Source: CAVWDI01 sp963793095
GTDB taxonomy: Bacteria > Chloroflexota > Anaerolineae > Anaerolineales > UBA4823
Direction of reading: 5' to 3'
Assembly: GCA_963793095.1 (NCBI GenBank)
Contig: CAWBYY010000011.1
Coordinates: 1,054,001 to 1,118,000, forward strand
Length of the DNA stretch: 64,000 bases
The notes beneath the pieces are model-generated. The model made no database searches. It was not told where the DNA came from and saw only the letters and a program-made list of their open reading frames with translations. The translations under genes were made by a program, and so were the position numbers. Each line of letters opens with the position of its first letter. Position 1 is the first letter of the stretch. Shown piece by piece: positions 8,234-17,590 of the stretch.

Positions 8234-9250
8234 TTATATTACCAGGTCTGCCCCCAGCAGATCCAGGTAATGGTGGATATGGTTGGCAATGGTTATATTT
8301 TCGGTATCACTCCCTGCAAATAACTTTCCAACTGCATAACCCTCAGTATCGAGTATCAGGCTGCCGGAATCACCTCCTGCACTGAATCCCTCCCTGCTGA
8401 TGATGATCTGGTCTTTGAAATAGGCGTTTTTACCGGGACCGTAACTCACCGGTCCGACGGTAGCATCAATGCCCGTAACAATCCCTCCCGTGGTGTGACC
8501 GGTGGTCCGGCCCGACTTCTGTACATACATATCCAGCCTGGCTTCCCTGCTGCCCTTCGGTACACCTACTTCTACAATGTCTGATTTTACATCCCTCGGG
8601 TTCACCTCGATCATGGCCGCATCCACCAGGTTATCCCGCCTTGATTTCAGGACAGATATCAACCTGGTCCTGCTGCCGATCAAACGGGTAAAAAAATTAA
8701 AGATGCTGCTGAAAACCCTGGCTGTGCCACACCCTCCCTGCTCATCTTCAAATACAATGGGTATGAATTTAAGTAAATGGCCAATCACATCATCCGGATA
8801 ACGCCCCCCGTCATATGCGCCCGGCTGCAGGTAAGGATCGCCTATCCGGGCATCATTGGAGTTGGCCCCGACATGGTTGTTGGTGCCTATGCATAACTTG
8901 CCTGAATTGCGTTCTTTGAGCAATTCCCCGTTCGTACCGGCAGTCACCTCGAGATGGCCTCCCGAAGTTCCCATGGGACAGGGCCGGTGCCTGGCCTTGT
9001 TATCTATGTCAAACGCCCTCAGTTTTCCGACCTGGATTACGTCGGTGGGAAAATCCCTGATGGTGGATGGAACCAGCTCCTTCTGCTGCATTGTCCCGGA
9101 TGCCAGTTTCTTCTCCACAAGGCAGACGATGCTCAATTCATTAATCCTCTCGCCTCCCCTGACCTTATACCCGGTCATGACACCGATCACATTGGGCTTG
9201 CCCAGTAGTTGCCGCTCATACTTACTTTTAGCTTCTTCTATTTTCATCAT
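8234..9250 (-). CDS. Trypsin-like serine protease with N-terminal pro-domain
   Basis: This 338-residue protein has an N-terminal domain of about 80 residues shared with the small downstream gene, then a chymotrypsin-fold peptidase with a complete apparent triad: His126 (TNNHVG), Asp210 (VDAAMIEV) and Ser295 (GGDSGS). The segment KSGRTTGHTTGG near residue 245 is typical of Nal1-like bacterial trypsin homologues. There is no signal peptide, so it probably acts in the cytoplasm. It follows the AAA/MoxR/VWA operon by 122 bases on the same strand. Peptidases of this fold occur as effectors in some MoxR-vWA-associated systems, so a linked role is plausible but not shown. Confidence 0.8.
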   Translation of the reverse strand: MMKIEEAKSKYERQLLGKPNVIGVMTGYKVRGGERINELSIVCLVEKKLASGTMQQKELVPSTIRDFPTDVIQVGKLRAFDIDNKARHRPCPMGTSGGHLEVTAGTNGELLKERNSGKLCIGTNNHVGANSNDARIGDPYLQPGAYDGGRYPDDVIGHLLKFIPIVFEDEQGGCGTARVFSSIFNFFTRLIGSRTRLISVLKSRRDNLVDAAMIEVNPRDVKSDIVEVGVPKGSREARLDMYVQKSGRTTGHTTGGIVTGIDATVGPVSYGPGKNAYFKDQIIISREGFSAGGDSGSLILDTEGYAVGKLFAGSDTENITIANHIHHYLDLLGADLVI

Positions 9251-9372
9251 AATGATCCCTTGTTTTATTAAATAACGTAATCAAAACCACATTTACTATT
9301 TAATGATTCAATGATTTGCAATTGATCATTCGGTGAATTTAAATATTCTGTACCGGATTGAAGAAAACAAAT

Positions 9373-10413
9373 TCAAATTGAATCAAAGAATTGCTGGGAT
9401 ATATCTTCGATGTGTACCAGGGTTTCATTAACCCTTGTATTATCTGAATTTTTCAGTGAAAAAACCTTATCCAGGCGATAAAAATTCGAATAAATAATTT
9501 TATAGAGGGGCATATTTTCAACCGGTCCCCAGTTAACCTCTGTTTTCAGCAAAACTGAAAAAGCTTTATTGAGCATCCTGTACCAGACACGCGCATTGCG
9601 TTCCATCTCCTGCATGTCTTCTGCTGTTGAACTGTCGATTTTATTGATCATTCCCAGGAAAGCCTTCCTGGGATAGACCAGGGTAAAAAATTGTTCAATA
9701 TCATCATCAAAATAATTCCGTGTCTCCGTGAAATCTGATCCCAGGATAAAATATATTATTTCAATGGCTTCCCTGAACTTTTCAAGGCCGAATACACCGG
9801 AGACCACCCAGGCGGCCAGCTGGTCCTCATGCCAGGCCCCCTGAAGAAAATAGGACCCGACCTTTTTAAGGACATCACTGGTTTTCTCCTGGTTTTCTTT
9901 TGAGATTAGCCTGTTAACATCCGACCTGAAAGACGACATCCTGATAAAATTCGATTCATGCCCATAATAAATCATCCTTGCAAAACGTGAGTCGGTAAAT
10001 TGATAGTCCTCGCTTTTATAATAATCGGTCAGTACTATCCCGTAATTCCGGCCAAAAAAATCCCGGTATTCGCAGAGATAATACTTCGGGAAATCCATTT
10101 TGCCCTTTCTGATACTCAGTTTGAAATCCCAGAATCCTTCATGGGCCAGTTTTCTTTCAATGTCCTGGTCGGGCAGTTTGATTTCATGACCGCTATAGTT
10201 CCTGCCGATTCTAACAGGTTCTAAAAGAAGATCATTGTAGTGCTGAAGCTTGCTGATGGATACTGTATTTCGGAAAATATCCAGTCTGCAAGCATCCACT
10301 TCTCCCAGGTGATTGACCAGGGGTCTGATCATCTTTTCGGTCTCTTCATGGGATGGCTTTTTATAGTATTCATGATGGTATTCTATATTATCTCCCGAAT
10401 AATAGCCTTTCAT
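9373..10413 (-). CDS. Protein of unknown function in the MoxR-VWA operon
   Basis: I do not recognise this 346-residue protein. It has no signal peptide or membrane helix, is rich in aromatic residues (many Tyr and Phe, such as HHEYYKK near the start and FFGRNYGIVLTDYYK in the middle), and appears mixed alpha/beta. It is the last gene of a tight four- or five-gene operon, 15 bases downstream of the VWA gene, so it is probably part of the same complex or a client of it. No catalytic motif is evident. Confidence 0.7.
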   Translation of the reverse strand: MKGYYSGDNIEYHHEYYKKPSHEETEKMIRPLVNHLGEVDACRLDIFRNTVSISKLQHYNDLLLEPVRIGRNYSGHEIKLPDQDIERKLAHEGFWDFKLSIRKGKMDFPKYYLCEYRDFFGRNYGIVLTDYYKSEDYQFTDSRFARMIYYGHESNFIRMSSFRSDVNRLISKENQEKTSDVLKKVGSYFLQGAWHEDQLAAWVVSGVFGLEKFREAIEIIYFILGSDFTETRNYFDDDIEQFFTLVYPRKAFLGMINKIDSSTAEDMQEMERNARVWYRMLNKAFSVLLKTEVNWGPVENMPLYKIIYSNFYRLDKVFSLKNSDNTRVNETLVHIEDISQQFFDSI

Positions 10414-10428
10414 ATGCTTTGGATTTTA

Positions 10429-12501
10429 TTAGACCAATTGATACTTGTTTTTATGCTTCTTCAGAATGGAACTACTGTACATCGCAATCTTACTTGCAGC
10501 CAGGTACGGATCCTCCAGTTCAATGGCGGAGAGCGAGATGAACTCATCAATAACACGGCCGATCCCCCCTGCAGCATCGGTATCCAGTCCCACCAGCGTA
10601 TAATGCAATTGCCCCTTTCGCTTATCCTTGAACTGTGAAACCACATTCACAATTTCCTCATCGGGCGGGAGGCCGGTCCCGAAGGAATTACACCAGCCGG
10701 TATCCGTAATGTGTATCATATATATATTATTTCCCCTGGCAACAGACTCGGCTTCCTGAAGACAATATGAAAGACTGAGCGCGTCCCTTTGTCCACCCCC
10801 GCCCATCTGTGGTATACTGGCAACCGCACGTATGGCCTCCTTCTGGGATACGGAAACGGTTTTCCTGGGATGATAGATCCATTCCATTTTTGCACCGTAG
10901 CGACCCTGGGAGATCAATCCATCGTTATAGATACCTGCCATGACCTGGATCTGTGATTTCATGGTTGACTCGAGCCATGCAACAGTCAACAGGCGCAGCA
11001 TTTTGAACTTCTTGCTATTCATTGAACCGGATCCGTCACACACCACCAGCATAAGCGACTTGCCAGCTTTTTGCAGCTGGTGCTCAAGAATAAACCTCTT
11101 ATAAATGGCATCCGTGAATTCATAATACGGCAACCTGCCGGGGTCTATGCAACCGGATGAGCGTATACGCTCCGTGAGGAGGATCTCTTCACTGTTGGGA
11201 TACAGGTCCGACATGATCTTATCTGAAAGAGGTCTGGCTTCTTTCCTCAGCTTCTCCACCTCAGGCAGGTCATAGGATAATTCAAGTGCCTTATCGAAGA
11301 TCTGACCAGTGACAGATCCTGCTTCCCCCAGGTCTACCTCAATTTCATTTCCCTCCATACTCGTGCCCTGGATTGAACCAGCAGTGAATGGGCTATTCAA
11401 AAGTTCATTCAGAAGTATATCAGAGCGCGTATCCTCATTGGTTCTTTGTCCGGATGCATTTTTTATGGTCTGTGCGATGGTGCTCAACTGGGACAACATT
11501 TCCTTCAGATGGCCAGGCAGGTCATCGCTTGATATTGGCTTCTTCATATCCATCGGGACGGGATTGTTTTTCATATCCATGGAAAAAATGTCCTCCAGTC
11601 TCGTTGGAGGCTCCAACAGGGGAGTTGATTTTTGATCAAATCCGGGGAATTCCTCATCCGGAGAATCGGGTAGCCCAAAGCTGGTTCGCGGAATGGACGT
11701 GGCCTGGCCATGCCCTGTGACGGTCGCCCCTCCAGGACCTACCAATGGTGGCAGATAGCTTGAAATCCTCCTGGCAAGTCTTTTGATCCATCTACGGCCA
11801 AGATCATAATATGCTTCCGGAGCTGCCTCCCTCAGCTCTTCAAAAAATGGCATTGAAACGGTACGGATCACGATCAGCAGTTCTTTTGTGAGTTTATTAA
11901 GATCCATTTCATCGACCTCAGGTAAAAGGTCTCCTAAAATGATCGCTGCCCTCGTAATTTCCGGGAAGTAATTAAATTCGAGTTTCTCATTGGCAGCAAG
12001 AAAGAACCGGTATGCTTCAATGACCTGCTTCACATCCGATTGCATCAACTCCTCATATGCAAGGCGCTCACTAACTGCCTGTTGGATAATATTCAACATC
12101 TTCAGAAAATACTCCGGATCCACTCCCTCCGGCAATTTTATCTTGGCTATATCTTTTCCAAAATTGTAGATACTGATGTCTGAAGCATTCAGGAGACTTT
12201 TAAATTGTACCCAGGCAGTATGACCTATGGCGGCAAGAATCCCAGCCGGATAATCCGTATAACAGATAGACAGCTGGGCCTTGACCTTTTTGGGAGAATC
12301 TGTCTCGTAGGTTGTTGATAATATGGCATGTATGGTCTTGATTGCATCCTCAATGTAATCGTAGAATGTCCTCAGTGCCGGGATCCGCGCGTAATAATCG
12401 ATAGAATTTTTGAAAGCGTTCCCCAATCTTCCGGAACGCCAGAGTCTTTTGCTATTCCTCCTGTATCCATAATACATTGTTTGTATGCCTGCAGTGTTCA
12501 T
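10429..12501 (-). CDS. VWA-domain protein, partner of the MoxR-like ATPase
   Basis: This 690-residue protein has a largely helical N-terminal half (residues 1-250), a low-complexity proline/serine-rich linker (about 255-330), another helical part, and a C-terminal von Willebrand factor A domain with the metal-binding DGSGS signature at residues 489-493 (LMLVVCDGSGSMNS). The usual second MIDAS loop (a threonine after a glycine run) reads GGGGQRDAL, so metal binding may be altered. Genes of this type stand next to MoxR ATPases in many bacteria, where the pair remodels or activates protein complexes. Here the MoxR-like gene lies 24 bases upstream. Confidence 0.8.
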   Translation of the reverse strand: MNTAGIQTMYYGYRRNSKRLWRSGRLGNAFKNSIDYYARIPALRTFYDYIEDAIKTIHAILSTTYETDSPKKVKAQLSICYTDYPAGILAAIGHTAWVQFKSLLNASDISIYNFGKDIAKIKLPEGVDPEYFLKMLNIIQQAVSERLAYEELMQSDVKQVIEAYRFFLAANEKLEFNYFPEITRAAIILGDLLPEVDEMDLNKLTKELLIVIRTVSMPFFEELREAAPEAYYDLGRRWIKRLARRISSYLPPLVGPGGATVTGHGQATSIPRTSFGLPDSPDEEFPGFDQKSTPLLEPPTRLEDIFSMDMKNNPVPMDMKKPISSDDLPGHLKEMLSQLSTIAQTIKNASGQRTNEDTRSDILLNELLNSPFTAGSIQGTSMEGNEIEVDLGEAGSVTGQIFDKALELSYDLPEVEKLRKEARPLSDKIMSDLYPNSEEILLTERIRSSGCIDPGRLPYYEFTDAIYKRFILEHQLQKAGKSLMLVVCDGSGSMNSKKFKMLRLLTVAWLESTMKSQIQVMAGIYNDGLISQGRYGAKMEWIYHPRKTVSVSQKEAIRAVASIPQMGGGGQRDALSLSYCLQEAESVARGNNIYMIHITDTGWCNSFGTGLPPDEEIVNVVSQFKDKRKGQLHYTLVGLDTDAAGGIGRVIDEFISLSAIELEDPYLAASKIAMYSSSILKKHKNKYQLV

Positions 12502-12525
12502 AATTGGTATGGATTTATGTTCGTA

Positions 12526-13539
12526 TTAAATTACATCTTCAATTGCGGAAAATTTTTCAGCGGTAATGGTGTGCGTGTAGAACAGGGTCTGAATACTGGT
12601 ATCAACCAGTTTCATATCGTCTGAAGCTACATTCCCGAGCATGGTATTGGTAATTGCCAGGTTGATACCGATTCCAGGCAGGGCCTTGATCATCTCGTAG
12701 CATGTCAGACAGCCCTTGGGATTTGGCTCTGAAACAGATACCAGGTTCCCTTCGGCTTTATACTGCCTGATCATCTGTCCCAGTCTGACAATGTTTTTAA
12801 TGAGTTCAACATCAGGGGATTCGTCAAGGGTTTCATGAACAAGATCATGCATAATATGTACCTGGTTTTCCTCAGGGAAATGAGAGATGCTCAGGTTGAT
12901 ATCAAACCTTCGCTTGAGAGCCTCGTCAAGGGGTACAAGCGTGTAGGTTGCATCACCTGCGGCCTGGTAATTCGAGTCAGCGATAAAACATACATCGCCA
13001 GTAGGAATTTTCTGGTTATCAGGGGCCTTCACAAACGGCTTACCGACAATATTCAGGAGCCCGCCCTGGATACTTGCTGAATGGACACGGCCCATCTCCA
13101 TAAAATACACGATCGGGTAATACTCATTCTTTTTCTTCTGGGCATCCAGAAGTGCCTCGATGATTGCTGAAGGCACATCTACCGTATCCCTGTTCTTAAT
13201 TACAGTGCGTTCATGGCATTCCCCGGGGGTATCGAACTTCACCATTTCGATCTCATACAACAGGGGAGGTTTATACTCATATCCCGAGTATTCACACAAG
13301 AGCCGGAAATTCTCGGGCTCCTCTGTAATTGCCTCGATCAAAGAACTTTTCCCGGCGCCGGTTGGCCCCGACAAGTGTATTACTTTCTGGTGGCAAATCC
13401 CGAATGTCATGATATCCAACGCATACTTGTATTTATAATGGGAATGGTTCCCAATCGCAGGGATCATTTTGATCATGTCAAAGGGCATGGCAGCCCTGTA
13501 TTCATTCTTATCCCTGATGTCATAAAGCTTTGTTTTCAT
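12526..13539 (-). CDS. MoxR-like AAA+ ATPase
   Basis: This 337-residue protein is a single AAA+ module: Walker A GPTGAGKSS at residues 58-66, a Walker B-like strand IVYFMEMGR at 143-151, sensor-1-like FIADSN at 185-190, and an arginine-finger region EALKRRFD at 206-213. The order and spacing match MoxR/RavA-type ATPases. In the Walker B motif the usual aspartate is methionine while the catalytic glutamate remains, which is unusual. It lies between the Clp-type ATPase (3 bases upstream) and the VWA gene, in the classical MoxR-VWA order. Confidence 0.8.
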   Translation of the reverse strand: MKTKLYDIRDKNEYRAAMPFDMIKMIPAIGNHSHYKYKYALDIMTFGICHQKVIHLSGPTGAGKSSLIEAITEEPENFRLLCEYSGYEYKPPLLYEIEMVKFDTPGECHERTVIKNRDTVDVPSAIIEALLDAQKKKNEYYPIVYFMEMGRVHSASIQGGLLNIVGKPFVKAPDNQKIPTGDVCFIADSNYQAAGDATYTLVPLDEALKRRFDINLSISHFPEENQVHIMHDLVHETLDESPDVELIKNIVRLGQMIRQYKAEGNLVSVSEPNPKGCLTCYEMIKALPGIGINLAITNTMLGNVASDDMKLVDTSIQTLFYTHTITAEKFSAIEDVI

Positions 13540-13542
13540 TTT

Positions 13543-15144
13543 TCATCTGTTTAAGTTGATATTCAATTTGTTCCTGGAATCTATCGTAACTTTAATGGGT
13601 TTTGATATGGATGAGTTGTAAATGGACTCGAAGTCAACCGGCAGGGACTGATCAACCAATTCTTCGACCGTGTCATAGATCCGGCTTGCACCCAGTGTAT
13701 TGTCTACCATGGAAAGCGCGCCCAGCAACTTACCGCCTGTTCCGGGTGTGATGGTAACCTCCCTCGGGACCAGGCCCAGGTTCTCCACGCATGTCAGAAG
13801 TTTGGTTTTAATGGCCATTTCAATGATCCCTTCCTTCTCAGAGACGGTAAAGGGCCGGAACAAGATGGGGGTCCCGATGCGCCGGGCAAAGGCCCCACTA
13901 AACATCTTCTTGATCTCTTTCTCAGTCCTGGATAAAATCTCCCCGTATTGAAGTTCCGAATTGAAACCGAGTCCCCTGAGAACCTGTGAATCCATCCCGC
14001 CAGGAAGGTTGATCGTAAATATGATAATGAGATTCACGGCGGATACAACTTCACCTATGGCGGTGTGAATTACCCCTTCCTGGATGATATCCAAAAAGGT
14101 GTCTGCATAAAAACCCCTGACTTCGGGAGGTGCATGATCCAGGTCGGCCACCTCCAATACACAACCCGGTCTGGTTTTAGCAACCACCTCAAGTTTGCCC
14201 GGCAGGTATGATTGCACATAGCCCCGGCCGCTGCCGAGCAACATGCTTTTGGCTTCATGCAGGGATGTTGATGAAGCCGCCGATATGGATACGATCGGGA
14301 TCTGCAGATAGTCCGCCAGGCATTTACTTAGCTCTGATTTCCCAACCCCTGGGATACCCTGAAAGAGCAGCTGCAACGGTTTCCCGGTTGAACTGAATCG
14401 GATCATGCGTTGTAGGCGCTCTATGGTCAGCTCGATCGCCTTGTCCTGTCCCACCAGCCTGCTGCGGATATACTTCATTATATCCCCCCTGATCAGGGCA
14501 TTGTAGAGTAACCGCTGTAAATCAGGATTCCTCCTTTGTTTATTCATGGTTTTTATTCCCCTGAAACTATCTTTCTGAGACCTGAGAAGGGCCAGAAACT
14601 TCGCGGGATCCGTTTCCTCATCTCTCAGCAGGGCTGATATAAGCGGGACGACCTGTCCGGCATCGGCATACCTGAGCCTGTTATGGCTGGTGATATCTTC
14701 CAGGATATTTTCGATCTCAGTAAGACGAGGGAGTTCTACAGGGCCATGGTATTTTAACTCGTTGTGCAGGGCAAAGGACAGCACTGCATCCCACCCAATT
14801 TCCTCCTCCTTGATCCTGACAATAACGGGCCTGAGCGGGTCCGGCTGTTTGCCCTGCCCACTTCCCAGCACAGAACCATGTTCACTCTCGCTGCCTGAGA
14901 AAACCAGGGCCCTGCGTTCCGTGGTTAACAGGGACATAAGTGCATCTATCTCCTCGGCACGGTCGTATGGATTGGACCCAAAACTCAAGGCAATGGATTG
15001 GATGCAAACATATCCGGGTGCCTTGGTTAGCACCTCAAGCAGATTCTTAATGGGCAACATGGCATCTTTGTATTTTCCCAATGTCCTTATCTTCCTGTCT
15101 TTCAATTCCCTGGCAATTGCTGCCAGTGACAAATTCAGTGAAGA
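13543..15144 (-). CDS. Clp-type AAA+ ATPase, main part
   Basis: From about 15144 onwards this frame encodes a natural-looking ~530-residue polypeptide. It begins with a region resembling an AAA domain without a Walker A (CIQSIALSF... and RRALVFSG), then VGQDKAI and a full AAA_2-type module: Walker A GIPGVGKSE at 14358-14332, a Walker B-like strand CVLEVADLDHAPPEV, a sensor region and FARRIGTPILFRPFT, which matches the arginine/box region of ClpB and ClpX. The Walker B DE pair reads AD. The same frame stays open to 15315, but those first ~57 codons look non-coding. The natural N-terminus lies in the neighbouring frame (15047-15763), so a one-base indel near 15140 is likely. Confidence 0.7.
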   Translation of the reverse strand, partial: SSLNLSLAAIARELKDRKIRTLGKYKDAMLPIKNLLEVLTKAPGYVCIQSIALSFGSNPYDRAEEIDALMSLLTTERRALVFSGSESEHGSVLGSGQGKQPDPLRPVIVRIKEEEIGWDAVLSFALHNELKYHGPVELPRLTEIENILEDITSHNRLRYADAGQVVPLISALLRDEETDPAKFLALLRSQKDSFRGIKTMNKQRRNPDLQRLLYNALIRGDIMKYIRSRLVGQDKAIELTIERLQRMIRFSSTGKPLQLLFQGIPGVGKSELSKCLADYLQIPIVSISAASSTSLHEAKSMLLGSGRGYVQSYLPGKLEVVAKTRPGCVLEVADLDHAPPEVRGFYADTFLDIIQEGVIHTAIGEVVSAVNLIIIFTINLPGGMDSQVLRGLGFNSELQYGEILSRTEKEIKKMFSGAFARRIGTPILFRPFTVSEKEGIIEMAIKTKLLTCVENLGLVPREVTITPGTGGKLLGALSMVDNTLGASRIYDTVEELVDQSLPVDFESIYNSSISKPIKVTIDSRNKLNINLNR

Positions 15145-15763
15145 GAATGGTATCGCAACAGATTGCGACGGATATGCCTGCATCCAGCATATCTGCGATT
15201 TCCCTGGCCAGACGTCCAATGGTTTCCCCGGGCTCTTTGTCCAGGGGGGAAACAGGAGACAAAAAAGACTTGACCTGCTCATACTGCTTTGCATGATCGG
15301 GAGAACTGTTGCCAACGGATTCCCGGATAAAGCGGCTGAAAAGCTTTATTTGTTCAATGGTGGTATTGATCAGGGCAATCCTTACCGGACCGAGAGCTTC
15401 CATTCCGATGCGCATCTCCACTTTAACAAGGTCATTCTCCGTCACCGATGCGAGTACTTTATCACCCAGTAGTGTGAGCTCCTTAAGAAGCGCTTTCAGC
15501 AATACCGCAGTATTGTCATCGATACGTGCCAGCCCCATCTCAACCAACAATCGGTCACTATCTGACAGCCTGGCATTTACACTGATGATCTCCGTGTATT
15601 TTTTTTCATCCAGGACATTCCCGGAGAACCCTTTCCGGTCGCCGGTGAAATTCAGAGGGAACGTTACGTGTGTGCTTAATAAATGCATAACCTGGCTTAT
15701 GGTAGCCAACAATTTTAATTCTGCCTCTCTTCCATGGCTGTCTTTTACCTTGTTTAATGTCAT
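15047..15763 (-). CDS. N-terminal part of the Clp-type ATPase, or small helical partner
   Basis: This 238-codon frame starts with a good ATG at 15763. It encodes a helical sequence without recognisable motif, natural up to about residue 210 (LAREIADMLDAGISVAICCD), and then runs 30 codons into a sequence that looks like the wrong frame. The continuation in the main ATPase frame (LNLSLAAIARELKD) is convincing, so I read both as one protein of about 740 residues broken by a single base. A truly separate overlapping gene cannot be excluded. This is the first gene of the minus-strand operon. Confidence 0.55.
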   Translation of the reverse strand: MTLNKVKDSHGREAELKLLATISQVMHLLSTHVTFPLNFTGDRKGFSGNVLDEKKYTEIISVNARLSDSDRLLVEMGLARIDDNTAVLLKALLKELTLLGDKVLASVTENDLVKVEMRIGMEALGPVRIALINTTIEQIKLFSRFIRESVGNSSPDHAKQYEQVKSFLSPVSPLDKEPGETIGRLAREIADMLDAGISVAICCDTILFTEFVTGSNCQGIERQEDKDIGKIQRCHVAH

Positions 15764-16609
15764 AATGATGAATGTTTATTGAAACCGTTCGGCAATGACA
15801 GATTTCTTAATTCATCTCAAATGGGGAGTAAGAATACCGGATTGGGGATAAGCACCAGACGGATGACCCAATTTGAATATTCAGTCGGTTGGTTATCGGC
15901 TCAGGGCTGGACTTGATGGTGAGTTCAGGAGTTCCCCAAAAAACCAAACCCCGCTGAAAATGCTTTTCAAAAAAAGGCAATTTTTTATAAAAAAAATCAA
16001 ACCTATTCTGCCAGGGATACAAAAACAGGACCGCAGACTCCAAATATGGGTACCAGGGACCCTTAAAATTATGAAATCTGAATGGCTGCCAAACAATGGT
16101 ATTTAATTCTGCTTAATCTTAATTAAACTTAATAAAAAGACCGTAATATGCTGATATACAGGTTATTAAAAATTACTATAAATATAGTTGTAGATGCCTG
16201 CTTAAAAAGTTGCCAACGGGGGATAAATAGATGGCAAATCATTTGTCCGTTTCCTTGGAAATTCATTAACTTAGCAGGGATAAGCCAAGACTCCCCCACT
16301 CAGTTTCCGCGACTCATTTGGCAACTGGGGAAAATTCCTTATGCTTTACCTCTATGAAATGAAGTGCGACCGCTTGGTTGCTCCTTTTCAATCCTTTGTT
16401 CTCACATTAATATAACTAAAACCAAATGAGTATTTAAACAGAACTGAAGATCCAAACAAACACACAAACAAACACTTAGCTGAGATGCACCTGGTACTGC
16501 CGCTTTGAATTACACTGAACTCAATACTCCTGCAAGGAATTTCAGGTGGTTATATTTTTCATCGAACACGATGAAGCATAATTAGACAAATCATTTTAGG
16601 CTCCGGATT
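15764..16609. other. Divergent intergenic region between the two operons
   Basis: About 850 bases separate the minus-strand AAA/VWA operon from the plus-strand operon. Open frames here (for example 15807-16043 minus and 16148-16357 plus) do not look coding. An imperfect long-range inverted repeat (CCCC..CAGTT near 16290 with AACTGGGG near 16325) is visible. I find no convincing TTTG/TAnnTTTG promoter for either direction. The region presumably holds both promoters. Confidence 0.45.
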
Positions 16610-17590
16610 ATGTCATCACATTATATAGCATTGCCCAATATTGTAAAAGGAGGCAGAATATCCTGGAACAGCGTACCCTTCAGTACTGATCCAGCACAAC
16701 TCACCATAAGAAAATTTCTACATTACCATAAACATAAAAGCCGGTACCCTGCACCAGGTATTATGGACTACTGCAATGAAGGCAATAAACCATTAAAGTT
16801 CTTCAGATCATGGCTGGACAGGAAGGGAACCATAGTGTTCAACATCAGTGAGAAACAGCGGCAACGAATGCTTCCGGGTTCGGATGCGACAAAGAAAAGC
16901 ATCATATCGCCTCTCCCGTGTGAATCCATGATCAACCTTGGAAAATTCCACCAATACAATCAATTTCAAACTTTATGTCTGATTGTCAAGGTGCTTTTTG
17001 AAATTCTTTTCAGAAAGACTATTTGGAAAGATATCTCGAGCCAGATATCTGAATCACAGTCAGACTTATATCTTGCCTGCCTTGAATCAAGGGAACTGGC
17101 GGAATATTTGCAGATCAAAAAGAACCGGGAGTTTGTACAAAAGTATATCAAAAAAGCATTCAGAACATACAAGGTCAAAACGGTCGAAATCCAAGCCAGT
17201 GATGATCCTGACCTTGTTACCTATTACAAAAAACTGAACCCGAGGGATGGCTCAGCCAAGATGATCCTGACGGCCTTTGATCGGGTCGTTGACTCCTTTG
17301 GCTGGATTGGAGATATCATCAATGAAAAGGCGAGCGCAAGCAGTATACAAATATTAGAGCCCGAGAGGACTTCGGAGAATATCCCGGCACACCCTGTCAG
17401 GAGAAATAAAAATAGATCATACATCCCGGTACTGCTGGAATTTACCTATGAAAATAAGATCGTCCAGGTCCTTGACATCCTTCACAACGATCTTGCTGCG
17501 ATCAGGGATACCACTGTAGCCGAAACATTCCAGGACAGAGTAATTGTAATCTCTCTGACTATAAGGAGCTATCAGGATTACATGAGATGA
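16610..17590 (+). CDS. Protein of unknown function, first gene of divergent operon
   Basis: I do not recognise this 326-residue protein. It is soluble-looking, basic in its first third and mixed alpha/beta, without a signal peptide. A hydrophobic helix near residue 125 (LCLIVKVLFEILF) is probably buried rather than membrane-spanning. The stop codon overlaps the ATG of a short frame (17587, ATGA), followed by the GGDEF-like gene, so the genes are translationally coupled. It lies opposite the MoxR-VWA operon. Confidence 0.6.
   Translation: MSSHYIALPNIVKGGRISWNSVPFSTDPAQLTIRKFLHYHKHKSRYPAPGIMDYCNEGNKPLKFFRSWLDRKGTIVFNISEKQRQRMLPGSDATKKSIISPLPCESMINLGKFHQYNQFQTLCLIVKVLFEILFRKTIWKDISSQISESQSDLYLACLESRELAEYLQIKKNREFVQKYIKKAFRTYKVKTVEIQASDDPDLVTYYKKLNPRDGSAKMILTAFDRVVDSFGWIGDIINEKASASSIQILEPERTSENIPAHPVRRNKNRSYIPVLLEFTYENKIVQVLDILHNDLAAIRDTTVAETFQDRVIVISLTIRSYQDYMR

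Noticed and set aside
15145..15315. N-terminal extension of the Clp-type ATPase frame
   Set aside because: The predicted residues are rich in Ser, Pro and Cys without pattern, while the other frame over the same bases gives a natural helical sequence.
16285..16335. Imperfect inverted repeat CCCC..CAGTT / AACTGGGG
   Set aside because: The arms are short and interrupted, the loop is long, and there is no T-tract or positional logic.
15807..16357. Short open frames in the divergent intergenic region
   Set aside because: They overlap on both strands with biased, low-information sequences and no start context; they look like chance frames.
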